Below, piece after piece: positions 25,690-34,820 of a stretch of 64,000 nt of DNA. The notes beneath the pieces are model-generated. The model ran no database searches. It was given only the letters and a program-made list of their open reading frames with translations, and had not been told where the DNA came from. The stretch comes from DASXAI01 sp963728985. Its GTDB lineage: Bacteria > Actinomycetota > Acidimicrobiia > Acidimicrobiales > Ilumatobacteraceae. How positions within the stretch are numbered: the stretch's first letter is position 1; each line of letters starts with the position of its first letter. The stretch spans positions 186,001-250,000 of the forward strand of contig CAVSME010000009.1 of assembly GCA_963728985.1 (NCBI GenBank). Reading direction: 5' to 3'. The position numbers were made by a program, and so were the translations under genes.

Positions 25690-26562
25690 GTGAACGACAC
25701 GATGTTCGAGCTGGAACCGCTCGACGCCACCTTTGGCGGCATCGTCCGGGGAGTCGAGCTCCGAGCGCTCGACGAGGACACGTGGCCGGCCCTCTACGAC
25801 GCCTGGATCGACCGCGCCCTGCTGATCTTCCCTGACCAGTTCCTCACGCGCGAGGAGCAGGACGCGTTCGCGCGGCGGTTCGGTGAGCTGGAGTTCCCGG
25901 CCTCCCCCATCGCCAACGTCGACGTCGACGGGACGATCCACAGCGAGCCGGACGATGACCGGGTCAAGGGGCTCCGCGGGAACGAGGGCTGGCACCACGA
26001 CAGCACCTACATGCCCGTGCAGGCGAAGGGGGCGGTGTTCACGGCCGAGATCGTCCCCACCGAAGGTGCGGCCACGGGCTGGGCGGACATGCGCGCCGCC
26101 TACGAGGCGCTCGACGAGGCGACGCAGCGCCACCTCCAGGGGCTGTCGGCGTTCCACTCCCTCGCCTACAGCCAGGGGCGAGCCGGGTACCTGCCGTCCC
26201 GGCGGAACGCCAAAGGCGGCTACGAGGGCTACGGCTACCACGGCGGCGAGACGCCATTGCGACCACTGGTGAAGGTCCATCCCATCACCGGACGGCCCAA
26301 CCTCCTCATCGGGCGGCACGCGTACGGGATCGCCGGGATGGAGCCGGAGGAGTCGGAGCGCTTCCTCGACGACCTGGCCGCCGCCGCCTGTCAACCGCCG
26401 CGCATCTACTACCACCAGTGGACGGTGGGCGACGCCGTGATTTGGGACAACCGCCGGCTCATGCACCAGGGGACACCCTTCGACATGACCCAGCCCCGGC
26501 GCATGTGGCACACCCGCATCGCCGGCGAGCGGCCGTCGGAGCTCGCCAGCAACTACGCCTGA
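25690..26562 (+). CDS. TauD/TfdA family Fe(II)/2-oxoglutarate dioxygenase
   Basis: 290 residues. The iron triad is visible as H102-H-D104 in EGWHHDSTY and H259 in NRRLMHQGTP; the 2-oxoglutarate-binding arginine is in QPRRMWHTRIAG. Family members hydroxylate sulfonates, phenoxyacetates and related acids, releasing sulfite, phenols or similar. The frame is open upstream into the previous gene, but GTG 25690 fits the homology and is preceded after six bases by TACGCT (25678-25683). Confidence 0.9.
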   Translation: MNDTMFELEPLDATFGGIVRGVELRALDEDTWPALYDAWIDRALLIFPDQFLTREEQDAFARRFGELEFPASPIANVDVDGTIHSEPDDDRVKGLRGNEGWHHDSTYMPVQAKGAVFTAEIVPTEGAATGWADMRAAYEALDEATQRHLQGLSAFHSLAYSQGRAGYLPSRRNAKGGYEGYGYHGGETPLRPLVKVHPITGRPNLLIGRHAYGIAGMEPEESERFLDDLAAAACQPPRIYYHQWTVGDAVIWDNRRLMHQGTPFDMTQPRRMWHTRIAGERPSELASNYA

Positions 26563-26624
26563 CGGCCACACCGCGCCCTCGGCGCGGGTTGATGCCCGTC
26601 TGAGCCCGACCGCTAGTGTCGACG

Positions 26625-27233
26625 ATGACCACGGGGCTCGATCGCCACCGAGTCGACAAGGGGGCAGGCATGCATGGAGCTCGTCCGGCCGCGCCGCGCT
26701 TGGAGCCGATCCCGGCGGTGGCGGAGAAGGCGCGCGAGGCGATGAAGAAGCAGCCCATCAACGCGGTGAACGTGACCGCCACCATGGCGCACAACCGCAC
26801 GATGGCCCGGGCCATCGGGAAGTTCGCTCAGACGGTGCTGTTCGAGGGCGACATCCCACGGCGCCAGGTCGAGCTGGCCGTGCTGCGGATGGGCTGGAAC
26901 TGCCAGTCGGTGTACGAGTTCGGGCAGCACACGCTCTTCGGCCGCGACGCCGGCCTCAGCGACGCCGAGATCTACTTCACCACCCGGCCCGTCAGCGAAG
27001 GCGCATGGTCCGACGCCGACCGGGTCATCCTCCAGCTCGTCGACGATCTGTACGCCGACGACTGCGTCACCGACGCCACGTGGGCGGAGGCCAGGCGCCA
27101 CTTCAGTGATGCCGACATCATCCATCTCATCGCCGCCGGCGGTTGCTATCGGACCGTCAGCGGGTTCCTCAACAGTGCGGGCGTGCAACTCGACGACGGC
27201 GTGCCCGGTTGGCCCACGGCCCCAAGGAGTTGA
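26625..27233 (+). CDS. Carboxymuconolactone decarboxylase/AhpD-like protein
   Basis: About 202 residues. The CMD fold is seen as RRQVELAVLRMGWNCQSVYEFGQH, a cysteine-containing helix of the AhpD-like group, though the second redox cysteine of CxxC is not present. Start choice: ATG 26625 lies five bases after TAGTGT (26614-26619); ATG 26670 with an upstream GGGGG run is possible. It overlaps the start of the CoA-transferase by one base (TGATG), so the two are co-translated. Confidence 0.8.
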   Translation: MTTGLDRHRVDKGAGMHGARPAAPRLEPIPAVAEKAREAMKKQPINAVNVTATMAHNRTMARAIGKFAQTVLFEGDIPRRQVELAVLRMGWNCQSVYEFGQHTLFGRDAGLSDAEIYFTTRPVSEGAWSDADRVILQLVDDLYADDCVTDATWAEARRHFSDADIIHLIAAGGCYRTVSGFLNSAGVQLDDGVPGWPTAPRS

Positions 27234-28462
27234 TGGACATGCCCTACTTGCTCGCAGGCGTCAAGGTGCTCGACTTCACCCGCGTCCTTGCCGGTCCGTT
27301 CGCCAGCCGCATCCTCGCCGATCTCGGCGCGGACGTGGTGAAGGTGGAGCCGCCGGAAGGCGACATGACCCGCCTCATCGGCCGCAAGGTCAACGGGATC
27401 TCGGGCTACTTCGCGCAGCAGAACGTCGGGAAGCGCTCGATCTGCGTCGACCTCACCAAGGACGGCTCCACCGAGCTGTTGCTGCGCTTGGCGGCCGAGG
27501 CCGACGTCGTGCTCGAGAACTTCCGGCCGGGAGTCATGTCCGGTTTCGGCCTCGGCTGGGAGGAGCTCTCGGCCGTGAACCCCCGGCTCGTCATGCTGTC
27601 GATCTCGGGCTTCGGGCAGACCGGGCCCGAGCGGGACCGGGCCTCGTACGCTCCCATCATCCACGGCGAGGTCGGCCTGCTCCAGCGCCAGCAGTTCGTC
27701 GACGGCACCGAGCTGCCGCGGGACTTCGCCCTCTCGATCGCCGACACGTACACCGGCCTGCACGGTGCCGTCGGCCTGCTGGCGGCGCTCGGTTACGCCC
27801 AGCGGACCGGGGTCGGCCAGCACGTCGACATGGCCATGCTCAACGCCATGTTCTTCACCGACGACTACGCCCACTTCTCGCTGGAGAATGGGCGGGTGCT
27901 CGCCGGCGGCGGTCAGATCTTCGAGGCGCCGGGTGGTCCGCTCATGCTGGCGGGCGACGAGAAGTGGTACTGGCGGGTGCTGAACACGCGCGCCGGCCTG
28001 GAGGATCCCACGCCCGAAGGCGCCGATCTCGAGACCAAGATCGCGCTGCGCCGCCAGGCCATCCAGACGTTCCTGCTGTCCTTCCCCGATCGGGAGTCGC
28101 TGCTGGCCAAGCTCACCGAGGTGAACCTGGCATGGGGCAACGTGCACGACCATCAGCATGTGTTCGACCGCCAAGGCTCGATCGAGAGCCGCGGCGTCCT
28201 GACCGAGGTCGATGACCGGGCCGGTGGCCGCCGGCGCGTCACCAACACGCCGTACCGCTTCTCCGACGCCGAGGCCGGTGTGCGCCGGCCGGCGGCCTAC
28301 CGCGGTGAGCACAACTACGAAGCCCTCATCGACTGGCTCGGGTCCAGCGACGCGGACATCGACGAGTGGCACCGCGCCGGCATCCTGCTGCAGGACGAGC
28401 AGGCCGCCCGGATCACGGCGGAAGCGCACGACGTAGCGGCGCCGACCCCGGCCGGCTCGTGA
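27233..28462 (+). CDS. CaiB/BaiF family III CoA-transferase, catalytic Asp present
   Basis: 409 residues, the normal length for one subunit. It starts MDMPYLLAGVKVLDFTRVLA and carries ILADLGADVVKVEPPEGD. The catalytic aspartate is D171 in SIADTYTGLHGAVGLLAALG. The enzyme would activate a carboxylic acid by CoA exchange. AAGGAG just upstream sets the ATG at 27233. It is followed by a thiolase-like gene and a DUF35 gene, suggesting activation followed by cleavage of the same substrate. Unlike its four neighbours of this family, it is not paired with an Asp-less partner. Confidence 0.9.
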   Translation: MDMPYLLAGVKVLDFTRVLAGPFASRILADLGADVVKVEPPEGDMTRLIGRKVNGISGYFAQQNVGKRSICVDLTKDGSTELLLRLAAEADVVLENFRPGVMSGFGLGWEELSAVNPRLVMLSISGFGQTGPERDRASYAPIIHGEVGLLQRQQFVDGTELPRDFALSIADTYTGLHGAVGLLAALGYAQRTGVGQHVDMAMLNAMFFTDDYAHFSLENGRVLAGGGQIFEAPGGPLMLAGDEKWYWRVLNTRAGLEDPTPEGADLETKIALRRQAIQTFLLSFPDRESLLAKLTEVNLAWGNVHDHQHVFDRQGSIESRGVLTEVDDRAGGRRRVTNTPYRFSDAEAGVRRPAAYRGEHNYEALIDWLGSSDADIDEWHRAGILLQDEQAARITAEAHDVAAPTPAGS

Positions 28463-28469
28463 GCCGCTG

Positions 28470-29660
28470 ATGGCCACCAACGGCACGCGAGGGTGGGCGG
28501 CGGTCACGGGCGTCGCCGAGCGCAAGCCGACGCGCTGGACCGACGGCGAGACCACGATCGACATGACCGCCCGGATCGGCGTCGAGGCCATCGCCGACGC
28601 CGGGCTGGAGCTGGGCGACATCGACGGACTCGTCTGCCACCCCATGGGCGGCGTGCCGATGCTGGTGCCGTCGACCATCGGTGAAGCCATGGGGCTTCGG
28701 GTCACCTACGCCGACACCGTCGACCTCGGAGGCGCCACCGGCGCCGGCATGGTGTGGCGGGCGGCCGCCGCCATCCACGCCGGGCAAGCCCGTGCCGTGC
28801 TGTGCGTGACCGCGGCACGGCGGCAGCGTCGCAATGCCGGCCAGCCCAAGCGCAGCGGCCAGTCGTTGGGGCGGGACACATCGGCTTGGGCCGAGTTCGA
28901 GGTTCCCTTCGGCAACGTCGGCGCCAACGTCGGCTACGCCATGATCGCCAACCGCTACCTCTACGAGCATGGTTGCTCACCCGAGCAGCTGGCCAAGATC
29001 GCCGTCCATCAGCGCGACAACGCCTGCCAGAACCCCGACGCGTTCTTCTACGGCCAGCCGATCACGGTCGACGACGTCCTCGCGTCCCCGCTGGTGGCCG
29101 ACCCGCTGCACCTGTTGGAGATCGTGATGCCATCGGCCGGTGCCGCCGCCCTCGTGGTGGTGCACCCCGATCTCGTGCGCAGCACGAAGCGGCCGGCAGC
29201 CTGGCTGCTCGGTGCCGGCGAGTGCGTGACCCACAAGACCATCACGTACGCGCCGTCGCTCACGGAGACGGCCATCAGGCCGGCCGCCGACCGGGCCTTC
29301 GCCCAAGCGGGCATCGAGCGTGGTCAGGTCGGGCTGGCGTCGCTGTACGACTGCTACACGATCACGGTGCTGGTGACGCTGGAGGAGGCCGGGTTCTGCG
29401 AGCGCGGGGCCGGTGGCGCCTTCGTGGACGAGCACGACCTGCGGTGGAACGGCGACTTCCCTCTCAACACCCACGGCGGCCAGCTCAGCTTCAGCCAGCC
29501 TGGGCTGGCCGGCGGCATGAGCCACGTGACGGAGGCCGTGCGCCAGGTGCAGCACCGCGGCGACGGGCGCCAGGTCGCCGATCTCGAGTTCGCCTTCGTG
29601 AACGGCAACGGCGGCATCATGTCGGAGGAGTGCGCGCTGATCTTCGGGGTGGAGCCGTGA
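28470..29660 (+). CDS. Thiolase-like protein, second Ltp2-type aldolase candidate
   Basis: 396 residues of the same thiolase-like group as the product at 17077. The position of the thiolase nucleophile reads D85-L-G-G88-A-T-G, so cysteine is again replaced by glycine. The later histidine motif is SQPGLAGG instead of NHPG. LASLYDCYTITVLVTLEEAGFC aligns with the tyrosine-bearing segment of the other copy. It is probably not a thiolase; aldolase or a binding role is more likely. The DUF35 gene starts in its stop codon. Confidence 0.83.
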   Translation: MATNGTRGWAAVTGVAERKPTRWTDGETTIDMTARIGVEAIADAGLELGDIDGLVCHPMGGVPMLVPSTIGEAMGLRVTYADTVDLGGATGAGMVWRAAAAIHAGQARAVLCVTAARRQRRNAGQPKRSGQSLGRDTSAWAEFEVPFGNVGANVGYAMIANRYLYEHGCSPEQLAKIAVHQRDNACQNPDAFFYGQPITVDDVLASPLVADPLHLLEIVMPSAGAAALVVVHPDLVRSTKRPAAWLLGAGECVTHKTITYAPSLTETAIRPAADRAFAQAGIERGQVGLASLYDCYTITVLVTLEEAGFCERGAGGAFVDEHDLRWNGDFPLNTHGGQLSFSQPGLAGGMSHVTEAVRQVQHRGDGRQVADLEFAFVNGNGGIMSEECALIFGVEP

Positions 29661-30058
29661 GCCGTCCCCGACCCTCGCCGTCACCGCCGACGGAGGCCTT
29701 CTGGGCGGCCACCGCCGACAGCCGCTTCCTGATCCAGCGCTGCCGCGCCTGCAAGACGGCGCAGTTCTACCCGAAGGCGACGTGCACGACCTGCGGGTCG
29801 AGCGAGCTGGACTGGGAAGCAGCGTCGGGCCGGGGCACGCTGCACACGTTCACCGTCGCGCGCCGTCCCACGCACCCGGCCTTCGAGGGCACCGAGCCCT
29901 ACGTGGTCGCCATCATCGAGCTCGAAGAGGGCCCGCGGGTCACGAGCAACCTCGTCGACTGCCCGCTCGACGACGTGCGCGTCGGCATGCCCGTCGAGCT
30001 CGTCTGGGACGAGCAGAACGCCGACGGCATCCGCCTCCCTCTCTGGCAACCCGCCTGA
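29657..30058 (+). CDS. Zn-ribbon OB-fold protein (DUF35)
   Basis: 133 residues. Zinc-ribbon cysteines C29, C32, C43 and C46 are followed by the OB-fold GRGTLHTFTVARRPTHPAF and RVTSNLVDCPLDDVRVG. It is the partner of the preceding thiolase-like protein, with the same GTGA start overlap as the pair at 17077-18656. Probably needed to assemble or direct the aldolase. Convergent with the CoA-transferase genes downstream. Confidence 0.88.
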   Translation: MSRPRPSPSPPTEAFWAATADSRFLIQRCRACKTAQFYPKATCTTCGSSELDWEAASGRGTLHTFTVARRPTHPAFEGTEPYVVAIIELEEGPRVTSNLVDCPLDDVRVGMPVELVWDEQNADGIRLPLWQPA

Positions 30059-30070
30059 CGTCGCTGTCGG

Positions 30071-31285
30071 TCAGGCCACCTCGGGCTCATCCGCGGTCGT
30101 GCCGCTCTCGTACAGCGCGGCGATGGCGTCGTCGCTGAGCCCCGCTTCCTTCAGGATCTCACGGTTGTGCTCGGCGAACAGCGGGCCTGGCCGCACCAGG
30201 CGCGCCGGGGTCCGGTCGAACCTCCAGGGCCACGTCGTGGTCGGGTAGGCGCCGACCACCGGGCTGACGATCGTCTCGTACATGCCCCGGTGGTGGATGT
30301 GCGGGTCCGGCATGATCTGCCAGTTGGCCAGCACCGGGCCGGCCGCCACCCCCCGGGCCTGGAGGGCATGGGCCACCTCGTACTGCTCGAGGCCGGCGGT
30401 CCAGGCCGAGATGGCGGCGTCGAGCTCGTCGTGGCGGGCGTGGCGAGCGGCCAGCTCGGACAGCGACTCGTCGGCGGCAAGGTCGGGCCGTCCGATGAGG
30501 TCGGCCACCTGCCTCCACTCCTCCGCCGAGCGCACGGTCAGGGCGACCCAGTTGTCCGTGCCGATGCACCGGTAGACGCCCTGCGGCGCCACCGCCCGGT
30601 CGCGGTTGGCGTTCGGCGCCCGGAGCACGCCCGTGCGCTGGTACTCGAGGAGGGCGTCGGCACAGAAGGTGACGCCGCACTCGTTCAACGACATGTCGAT
30701 CCACTGCCCCTCGCCCGTGCGGGCGCGGTGGCGGAGGGCGGCCATGATGGCCACCGCGGCGTAGTTGCCCGAGACCGGGTCGGCGTAGAACAGCGTCGTG
30801 CGCGAGAGCTGGCCGTCGGGGTAGCCGGTGACCGACGTGAGCGAGCTGGTCGTCTCGATGTTGGCGCCGTACGCCACCCAGTCGCGGTGAGGGCCGTCGC
30901 CGCCGTACCCCGACATCGAGACCATGATGATCGAGGGGTTCACGGCCCGGAGGTCGTCGTAGCTGAGCCCGAGGCTCGGCATGACGCGGGCGCTGTTGTT
31001 CTCGAGCACGACGTCGACGGTCTTCACGAGCTCAAGGAACGCAGCGCGGCCGTCGGCCTTGGCCAGGTCGATGCAGACGTCGCGCTTGTTCCGGTTCATC
31101 TCGTAGAAGTACATGGCCCGGTGGTGGGGCTGGCGCTGGAGATCCTGGAAGGGGCCCACCCAGAACAAGGCGCGCGTGGCGGGGCGGGTGGCCCACTCCA
31201 CCTTGATGTTGTCCGAGCCGAGATCGGCCAGGAACCGGCCGGCGACGGGACCGGCCCAGTTGGTGGTGACCTCGAGGATGCGCAC
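30071..31285 (-). CDS. CaiB/BaiF CoA-transferase, C-terminal (active) half of a frameshifted tandem fusion
   Basis: 404 residues from the first GTG, but homology continues upstream in the same frame (PPLEG before VRILEVTTNWAGP) and on into the C-terminus of the domain encoded at 31311-32375. The catalytic aspartate is present, D169 in FYADPVSGNYAAVAIMAAL. It ends with the usual AEHNREILKEAGLSDD. The protein may be translated alone from GTG 31285 if the frameshift is real. Its presumed role is CoA transfer to an unknown acid. Confidence 0.85.
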   Translation of the reverse strand: MRILEVTTNWAGPVAGRFLADLGSDNIKVEWATRPATRALFWVGPFQDLQRQPHHRAMYFYEMNRNKRDVCIDLAKADGRAAFLELVKTVDVVLENNSARVMPSLGLSYDDLRAVNPSIIMVSMSGYGGDGPHRDWVAYGANIETTSSLTSVTGYPDGQLSRTTLFYADPVSGNYAAVAIMAALRHRARTGEGQWIDMSLNECGVTFCADALLEYQRTGVLRAPNANRDRAVAPQGVYRCIGTDNWVALTVRSAEEWRQVADLIGRPDLAADESLSELAARHARHDELDAAISAWTAGLEQYEVAHALQARGVAAGPVLANWQIMPDPHIHHRGMYETIVSPVVGAYPTTTWPWRFDRTPARLVRPGPLFAEHNREILKEAGLSDDAIAALYESGTTADEPEVA

Positions 31286-31310
31286 CCCCTCGAGCGGCGG
31301 CCCGCTGGCG

Positions 31311-32375
31311 TCACCCGCACCGGCAGGTACCGCCGGGCGGTCGCCGGCAGCGGGACGGAGGTCGGAGTGCTGGCCGATCGACGGCGCCGGGCCGCGGCGC
31401 GCTCGACGGCGTTCCCGAGAACTTGTACGGCTGGCCGGGGAAGGTGACGTCGCCCTCCCGCTCCCACCACTCGCGCGCCGCCAGCTGCTCGTCGGCGAGG
31501 ACGCCGGCGCCGTCGAGCACGGGGGTGACGGCGACCCGCAGCAGCTGACCCAGCTCCACGATCTCGGCCACCGTCTTGTCCTTGGCCCACTCCGCGACGG
31601 CCTCGAAGACGCGAGGGACGTTCGCCATCCACGTCGGGATGTCGACGGTCAGGTTCTCGTCGGCGAGGTCGGGCCGGTCGATCATCACCAACACCTCGTC
31701 CTTCGGGACGATCCGCATCACGTAGACCCAGCCGTCGGCGGCGCGGATGAGGTCACCGGGCTGGCGCTGCAGCGCGACGCCGCACGCCGCCCAGGACACC
31801 ACCAACCACGCGTGCGCCGTCAGCGCGGCGTCCAGATCGGCCACCTCCACACCCTGGCCGCGACCGCTGCGCTCGCGTTCGTGCAGGCCGACCAGCGCCG
31901 CCAGTGCGGCATGGGCACCAGCGTGCATCTGCGCCTGCGGGCCCGGTACCCAGATCGGCTCACGATCGGGCGACCCGGTGAAGTACAGGTAGCCGCCCAT
32001 GGCCCACGTGACGAGGTCGCTGCTCTTCCACTCGGCGTACGGACCCGAGCGCCCGAACGGTGAGAGGTCGACCAGCACCGTGCCCTCCGGGCGACCGGCG
32101 ACGGCCGCGGCGTGCCACTCCGAGGAGCCGTCGGTCAGCACGACGTCGGCGGCGTCGAGCCAGGTCCGGAACGTCGCCTCGTCGGTGACCACCACCGACT
32201 GCTTGCCGCCGGCCAGGTAGTCGAACATCCCGTGCTCCCGGAACGTCGTACCGGCGGGTGGCTCGAGCAGCACCACCTGGGCCCCCAGATCGGCCAGGAG
32301 CTTCCCCGCCATCGCCCCGGTCACCGCGGCCGAGAGATCGAGCACGAGCACACCTTCGAGAGCGGATGCCGTCAT
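31311..32375 (-). CDS. CaiB/BaiF CoA-transferase domain lacking catalytic Asp, N-terminal half of a frameshifted tandem fusion
   Basis: A family III domain, MTASALEGVLVLDLSAAVTG with LLADLGAQVVLLEPPAG. At the nucleophile site it reads QAQMHAGAHAALAALVG, with Q149 where Asp is expected. The last 25 residues are out of frame. In the alternative frame the sequence reads APSIGQHSDLRPAAG, the normal domain end, and runs on into the domain at 30071-31285. A single-base indel near 31395, in a GC-rich run, splits a gene that resembles the intact tandem fusion at 10659-13094. Confidence 0.82.
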   Translation of the reverse strand: MTASALEGVLVLDLSAAVTGAMAGKLLADLGAQVVLLEPPAGTTFREHGMFDYLAGGKQSVVVTDEATFRTWLDAADVVLTDGSSEWHAAAVAGRPEGTVLVDLSPFGRSGPYAEWKSSDLVTWAMGGYLYFTGSPDREPIWVPGPQAQMHAGAHAALAALVGLHERERSGRGQGVEVADLDAALTAHAWLVVSWAACGVALQRQPGDLIRAADGWVYVMRIVPKDEVLVMIDRPDLADENLTVDIPTWMANVPRVFEAVAEWAKDKTVAEIVELGQLLRVAVTPVLDGAGVLADEQLAAREWWEREGDVTFPGQPYKFSGTPSSAPRPGAVDRPALRPPSRCRRPPGGTCRCG

Positions 32376-32424
32376 CGCGCGAAGTAAACCATGGCCGACA
32401 ACCGCCGTTCCAAAGGACCTCGCG

Positions 32425-33051
32425 TCAGGGCGCCTCGGGCAACAGGTCGGTGGCGATGAACAGCGCCTCGCCGTCGACGAACACGCCCGCGTCGGTGCGA
32501 CCCTCCACGTCGATGATGATCTTGCGGCCGCGGCGCTCGCGCAGCCAGGCCCGGAACACGAGCGGGGTCGCCGTCGGCGCCGCCGCCCGCAGGTTCAGGC
32601 TGAGCATGGCGGTGAAGGCGCGCTGCCCGACGACGCGGTTCACGCTGGCCATGACCTCGTCGACGATGAGCGCGACGACGCCGCCATGCACCCGCCCGGG
32701 CGGTCCCTGGAACATCGGATCGACGACGGTCGTGGCCGTGACCGACGACTCGCCCTCCCGCTGGAGCTCGAAGCCGATCGAGCACGGGTGGAACCGTCCC
32801 CCGCCGGCCGAGAACGGATCGAACTCCAACCGCTCGCCGACGGCGGCGGCAGACGCGTCGTAGTTGGTGTTCATCTCGACAGCGTCGTCCTCCTTGTTCC
32901 GCCGCTGCCCGGCCTCGAGCAGGTCGGCCAGCGCGTGAGCCCGGCTCGTCACCTCGCGGAGCTCGTCGGCCTCGACGCCGAAGCCTGTGAACGCCCGATT
33001 GAGCCGCCGCAGCGCCTGCGCCGCGTCGGCATACGCCGACCAGTCCGTCAT
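32425..33051 (-). CDS. PaaI-like hotdog thioesterase
   Basis: 208 residues. After an N-terminal helical extension of about 110 residues, the hotdog domain has GPPGRVHGGVVALIVDEVMA, the PaaI/4HBT signature with the active-site region HGG..A...DE. It would hydrolyse an acyl-CoA, perhaps to recycle CoA from stalled intermediates of the surrounding pathway. The start lies within the last codons of the biotin carrier gene (ATG overlap), placing it in the carboxylase operon. Confidence 0.85.
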   Translation of the reverse strand: MTDWSAYADAAQALRRLNRAFTGFGVEADELREVTSRAHALADLLEAGQRRNKEDDAVEMNTNYDASAAAVGERLEFDPFSAGGGRFHPCSIGFELQREGESSVTATTVVDPMFQGPPGRVHGGVVALIVDEVMASVNRVVGQRAFTAMLSLNLRAAAPTATPLVFRAWLRERRGRKIIIDVEGRTDAGVFVDGEALFIATDLLPEAP

Positions 33052-33272
33052 CGACCCGTGAGCGTGACGATGTGGTCGCCGGCCTTGACGTGATCACCCT
33101 CGGCGACGGCGATCGCAGCGACGACACCAGCGTGCGGCGCCTCCAGCGGGAACTCCATCTTCATCGACTCGACGACGACGAGCTCCTGGCCTTCGGCCAC
33201 GGTGTCGCCCACGTCGGACACGACCTTCCAGATGCTGCCGGTGACGGGCGAGGCGAGGTCGGTCACGGCCAC
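33048..33272 (-). CDS. Biotin carboxyl carrier protein-like domain
   Basis: 74 residues, a single biotinyl/lipoyl domain. The biotinylation motif is VESMKMEFP with K38, and the symmetric half GDHVKAGDHIVTLTGR completes the barrel. It lies four bases after the carboxyltransferase gene and should carry carboxybiotin to it. The matching biotin carboxylase is not in this window. At this size it is a stand-alone carrier. Confidence 0.9.
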   Translation of the reverse strand: MAVTDLASPVTGSIWKVVSDVGDTVAEGQELVVVESMKMEFPLEAPHAGVVAAIAVAEGDHVKAGDHIVTLTGR

Positions 33273-33276
33273 CGTC

Positions 33277-34800
33277 TTACCAGGTGTCGATGTAGTGCTT
33301 CTTGGTCGAGCGCGACGCCGGCGGCGGCAGCAGGTCCAGCATGCGCACGATGCGGTCGCGCGTCTCGGCCGGATCGATCACCTCGTCGTAGGAGTAGCGC
33401 CGGGCGGCGTTGAGGGCCAGGCTCCCCTCGCGCAGGCTCGACGCCAGCTCGTCGCGACGCTCCCGCGCCGAGGAACCGTCGGCGTCACCCGGTTCGCTCC
33501 TCGCTTCCCGGCGCTGGATGAGAGCGGCCGCTCCCTCCAGCGCCATGCCGCCGGCCTCGACGGTGGGCCACGCCAGCCGCAGGTCGGTCGGCTGGGCCAT
33601 GCCGCCCATCGCCATCGGCCCGAGGCCGTAGGCCTTGCGGATGTGGACGAGGTACAGCGGCACCGTCCGGTGGACCTGGGCCATCAGCGGCCGGGCATGG
33701 TGGCGGGCGATGCCGGCCCGCTCGGCGTCCGGGCCGAGCATGAACCCGGGATTGTCCATGAGGGACACGATCGGGATGTCGTAGGCATCGGCGAGACGGA
33801 TGAAGCGGGCGAGCTTGTCGGCGGCGTCGGCGTCGATGGCGCCGGCGATCGGCGACAAGGGCTGGTTGGCGATCACGGCGACCGTGTGGCCACCCATCCG
33901 CGCCAGCGCCGTGATGGCGGCCGTGGCCCACGCCGGTCGCAGCTCGAAGACGCTGCCCTCATCGGCCAGCGCCCGCACCACCTTGCGCATGTCGTAGAGA
34001 CCGCGGCGGTTGTCGGGCACGATCGCACGGATGGAGTCGTGCGTCGGCGACTGCGTTCCCGCCGTGCGCTCGATGAGGAAGAACGCCAGGTACCGGCGGA
34101 CGAGCTCGGCACCCTCGGCATCGGTGCCGATCAGGAGATCGACGCCGCCGTTCTGCTCGTGCATCTCGGATGGGCCGAGCTCCTCCGGCGTCACGGCGAT
34201 GCCGAGCGCGGCTTCGACGAGCGGCGGCCCGCCGATGCCGATGGCGCTGCCTCGCGTGGCGAACACCACGTCCGACATGCCGGCGATGCTGGCGTTGCCG
34301 GCGAACGAACGGCCAGACACGACGGCGACCGTCGGCACCCATCCGGACAGCAGCGCCATCCCGTCGAACGTGCCGACCTGATTGGACATCCCGACGCCGT
34401 GGAACCCGCCGCTGCGGAGGCCCTCGGCCCGCGCGCCGCCACCATCGGCGAAGCAGACGAACGGCCACCGATGGCGGATGGCCAGATCCATGATCCGGTC
34501 GATCTTGGAGTGGTTGATGCCGGTCTGCGTCCCGCCCCAGACCGAATAGTCGTAGGAGGAGATGGCGATGGGTTTGCCGTGCAGCGTGGCGAATCCGGCG
34601 ACGAGCCCACCGGCCGCCTCCCCCTCGGCGCCGGCGAGCACGCCCGTCTCCACGAACGTGCCGGCGTCGATGACGGCCTCGATCCGCTCTCGGGCCGTGA
34701 GGCGCCCTCGCTCGTGCACGCGGGCGACGGCGTCGGGGCGGGCGCTGTCGTAGGCCTGCTCCCGCGCCGCCTGGATGTGATCGATCGCCTCGTCGTCCAT
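33277..34800 (-). CDS. Acyl-CoA carboxylase carboxyltransferase (beta) subunit
   Basis: 507 residues with both crotonase-like halves of the propionyl/acetyl-CoA carboxylase beta family. RLTARERIEAVIDAGTFVE opens it; GRSFAGNASIAGMSDVVFATRGS and SLMDNPGFMLGPDAERAG mark the two CoA- and biotin-binding halves. The ADGGGARAEG loop contains the oxyanion glycines. It should carboxylate an acyl-CoA using the biotin carrier next door; a decarboxylase role is possible because no biotin carboxylase is present. Substrate unknown; the operon context suggests a branched or unusual acyl-CoA. Confidence 0.9.
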   Translation of the reverse strand: MDDEAIDHIQAAREQAYDSARPDAVARVHERGRLTARERIEAVIDAGTFVETGVLAGAEGEAAGGLVAGFATLHGKPIAISSYDYSVWGGTQTGINHSKIDRIMDLAIRHRWPFVCFADGGGARAEGLRSGGFHGVGMSNQVGTFDGMALLSGWVPTVAVVSGRSFAGNASIAGMSDVVFATRGSAIGIGGPPLVEAALGIAVTPEELGPSEMHEQNGGVDLLIGTDAEGAELVRRYLAFFLIERTAGTQSPTHDSIRAIVPDNRRGLYDMRKVVRALADEGSVFELRPAWATAAITALARMGGHTVAVIANQPLSPIAGAIDADAADKLARFIRLADAYDIPIVSLMDNPGFMLGPDAERAGIARHHARPLMAQVHRTVPLYLVHIRKAYGLGPMAMGGMAQPTDLRLAWPTVEAGGMALEGAAALIQRREARSEPGDADGSSARERRDELASSLREGSLALNAARRYSYDEVIDPAETRDRIVRMLDLLPPPASRSTKKHYIDTW

Positions 34801-34820
34801 GGCTAGTGATAGGCCACTGA

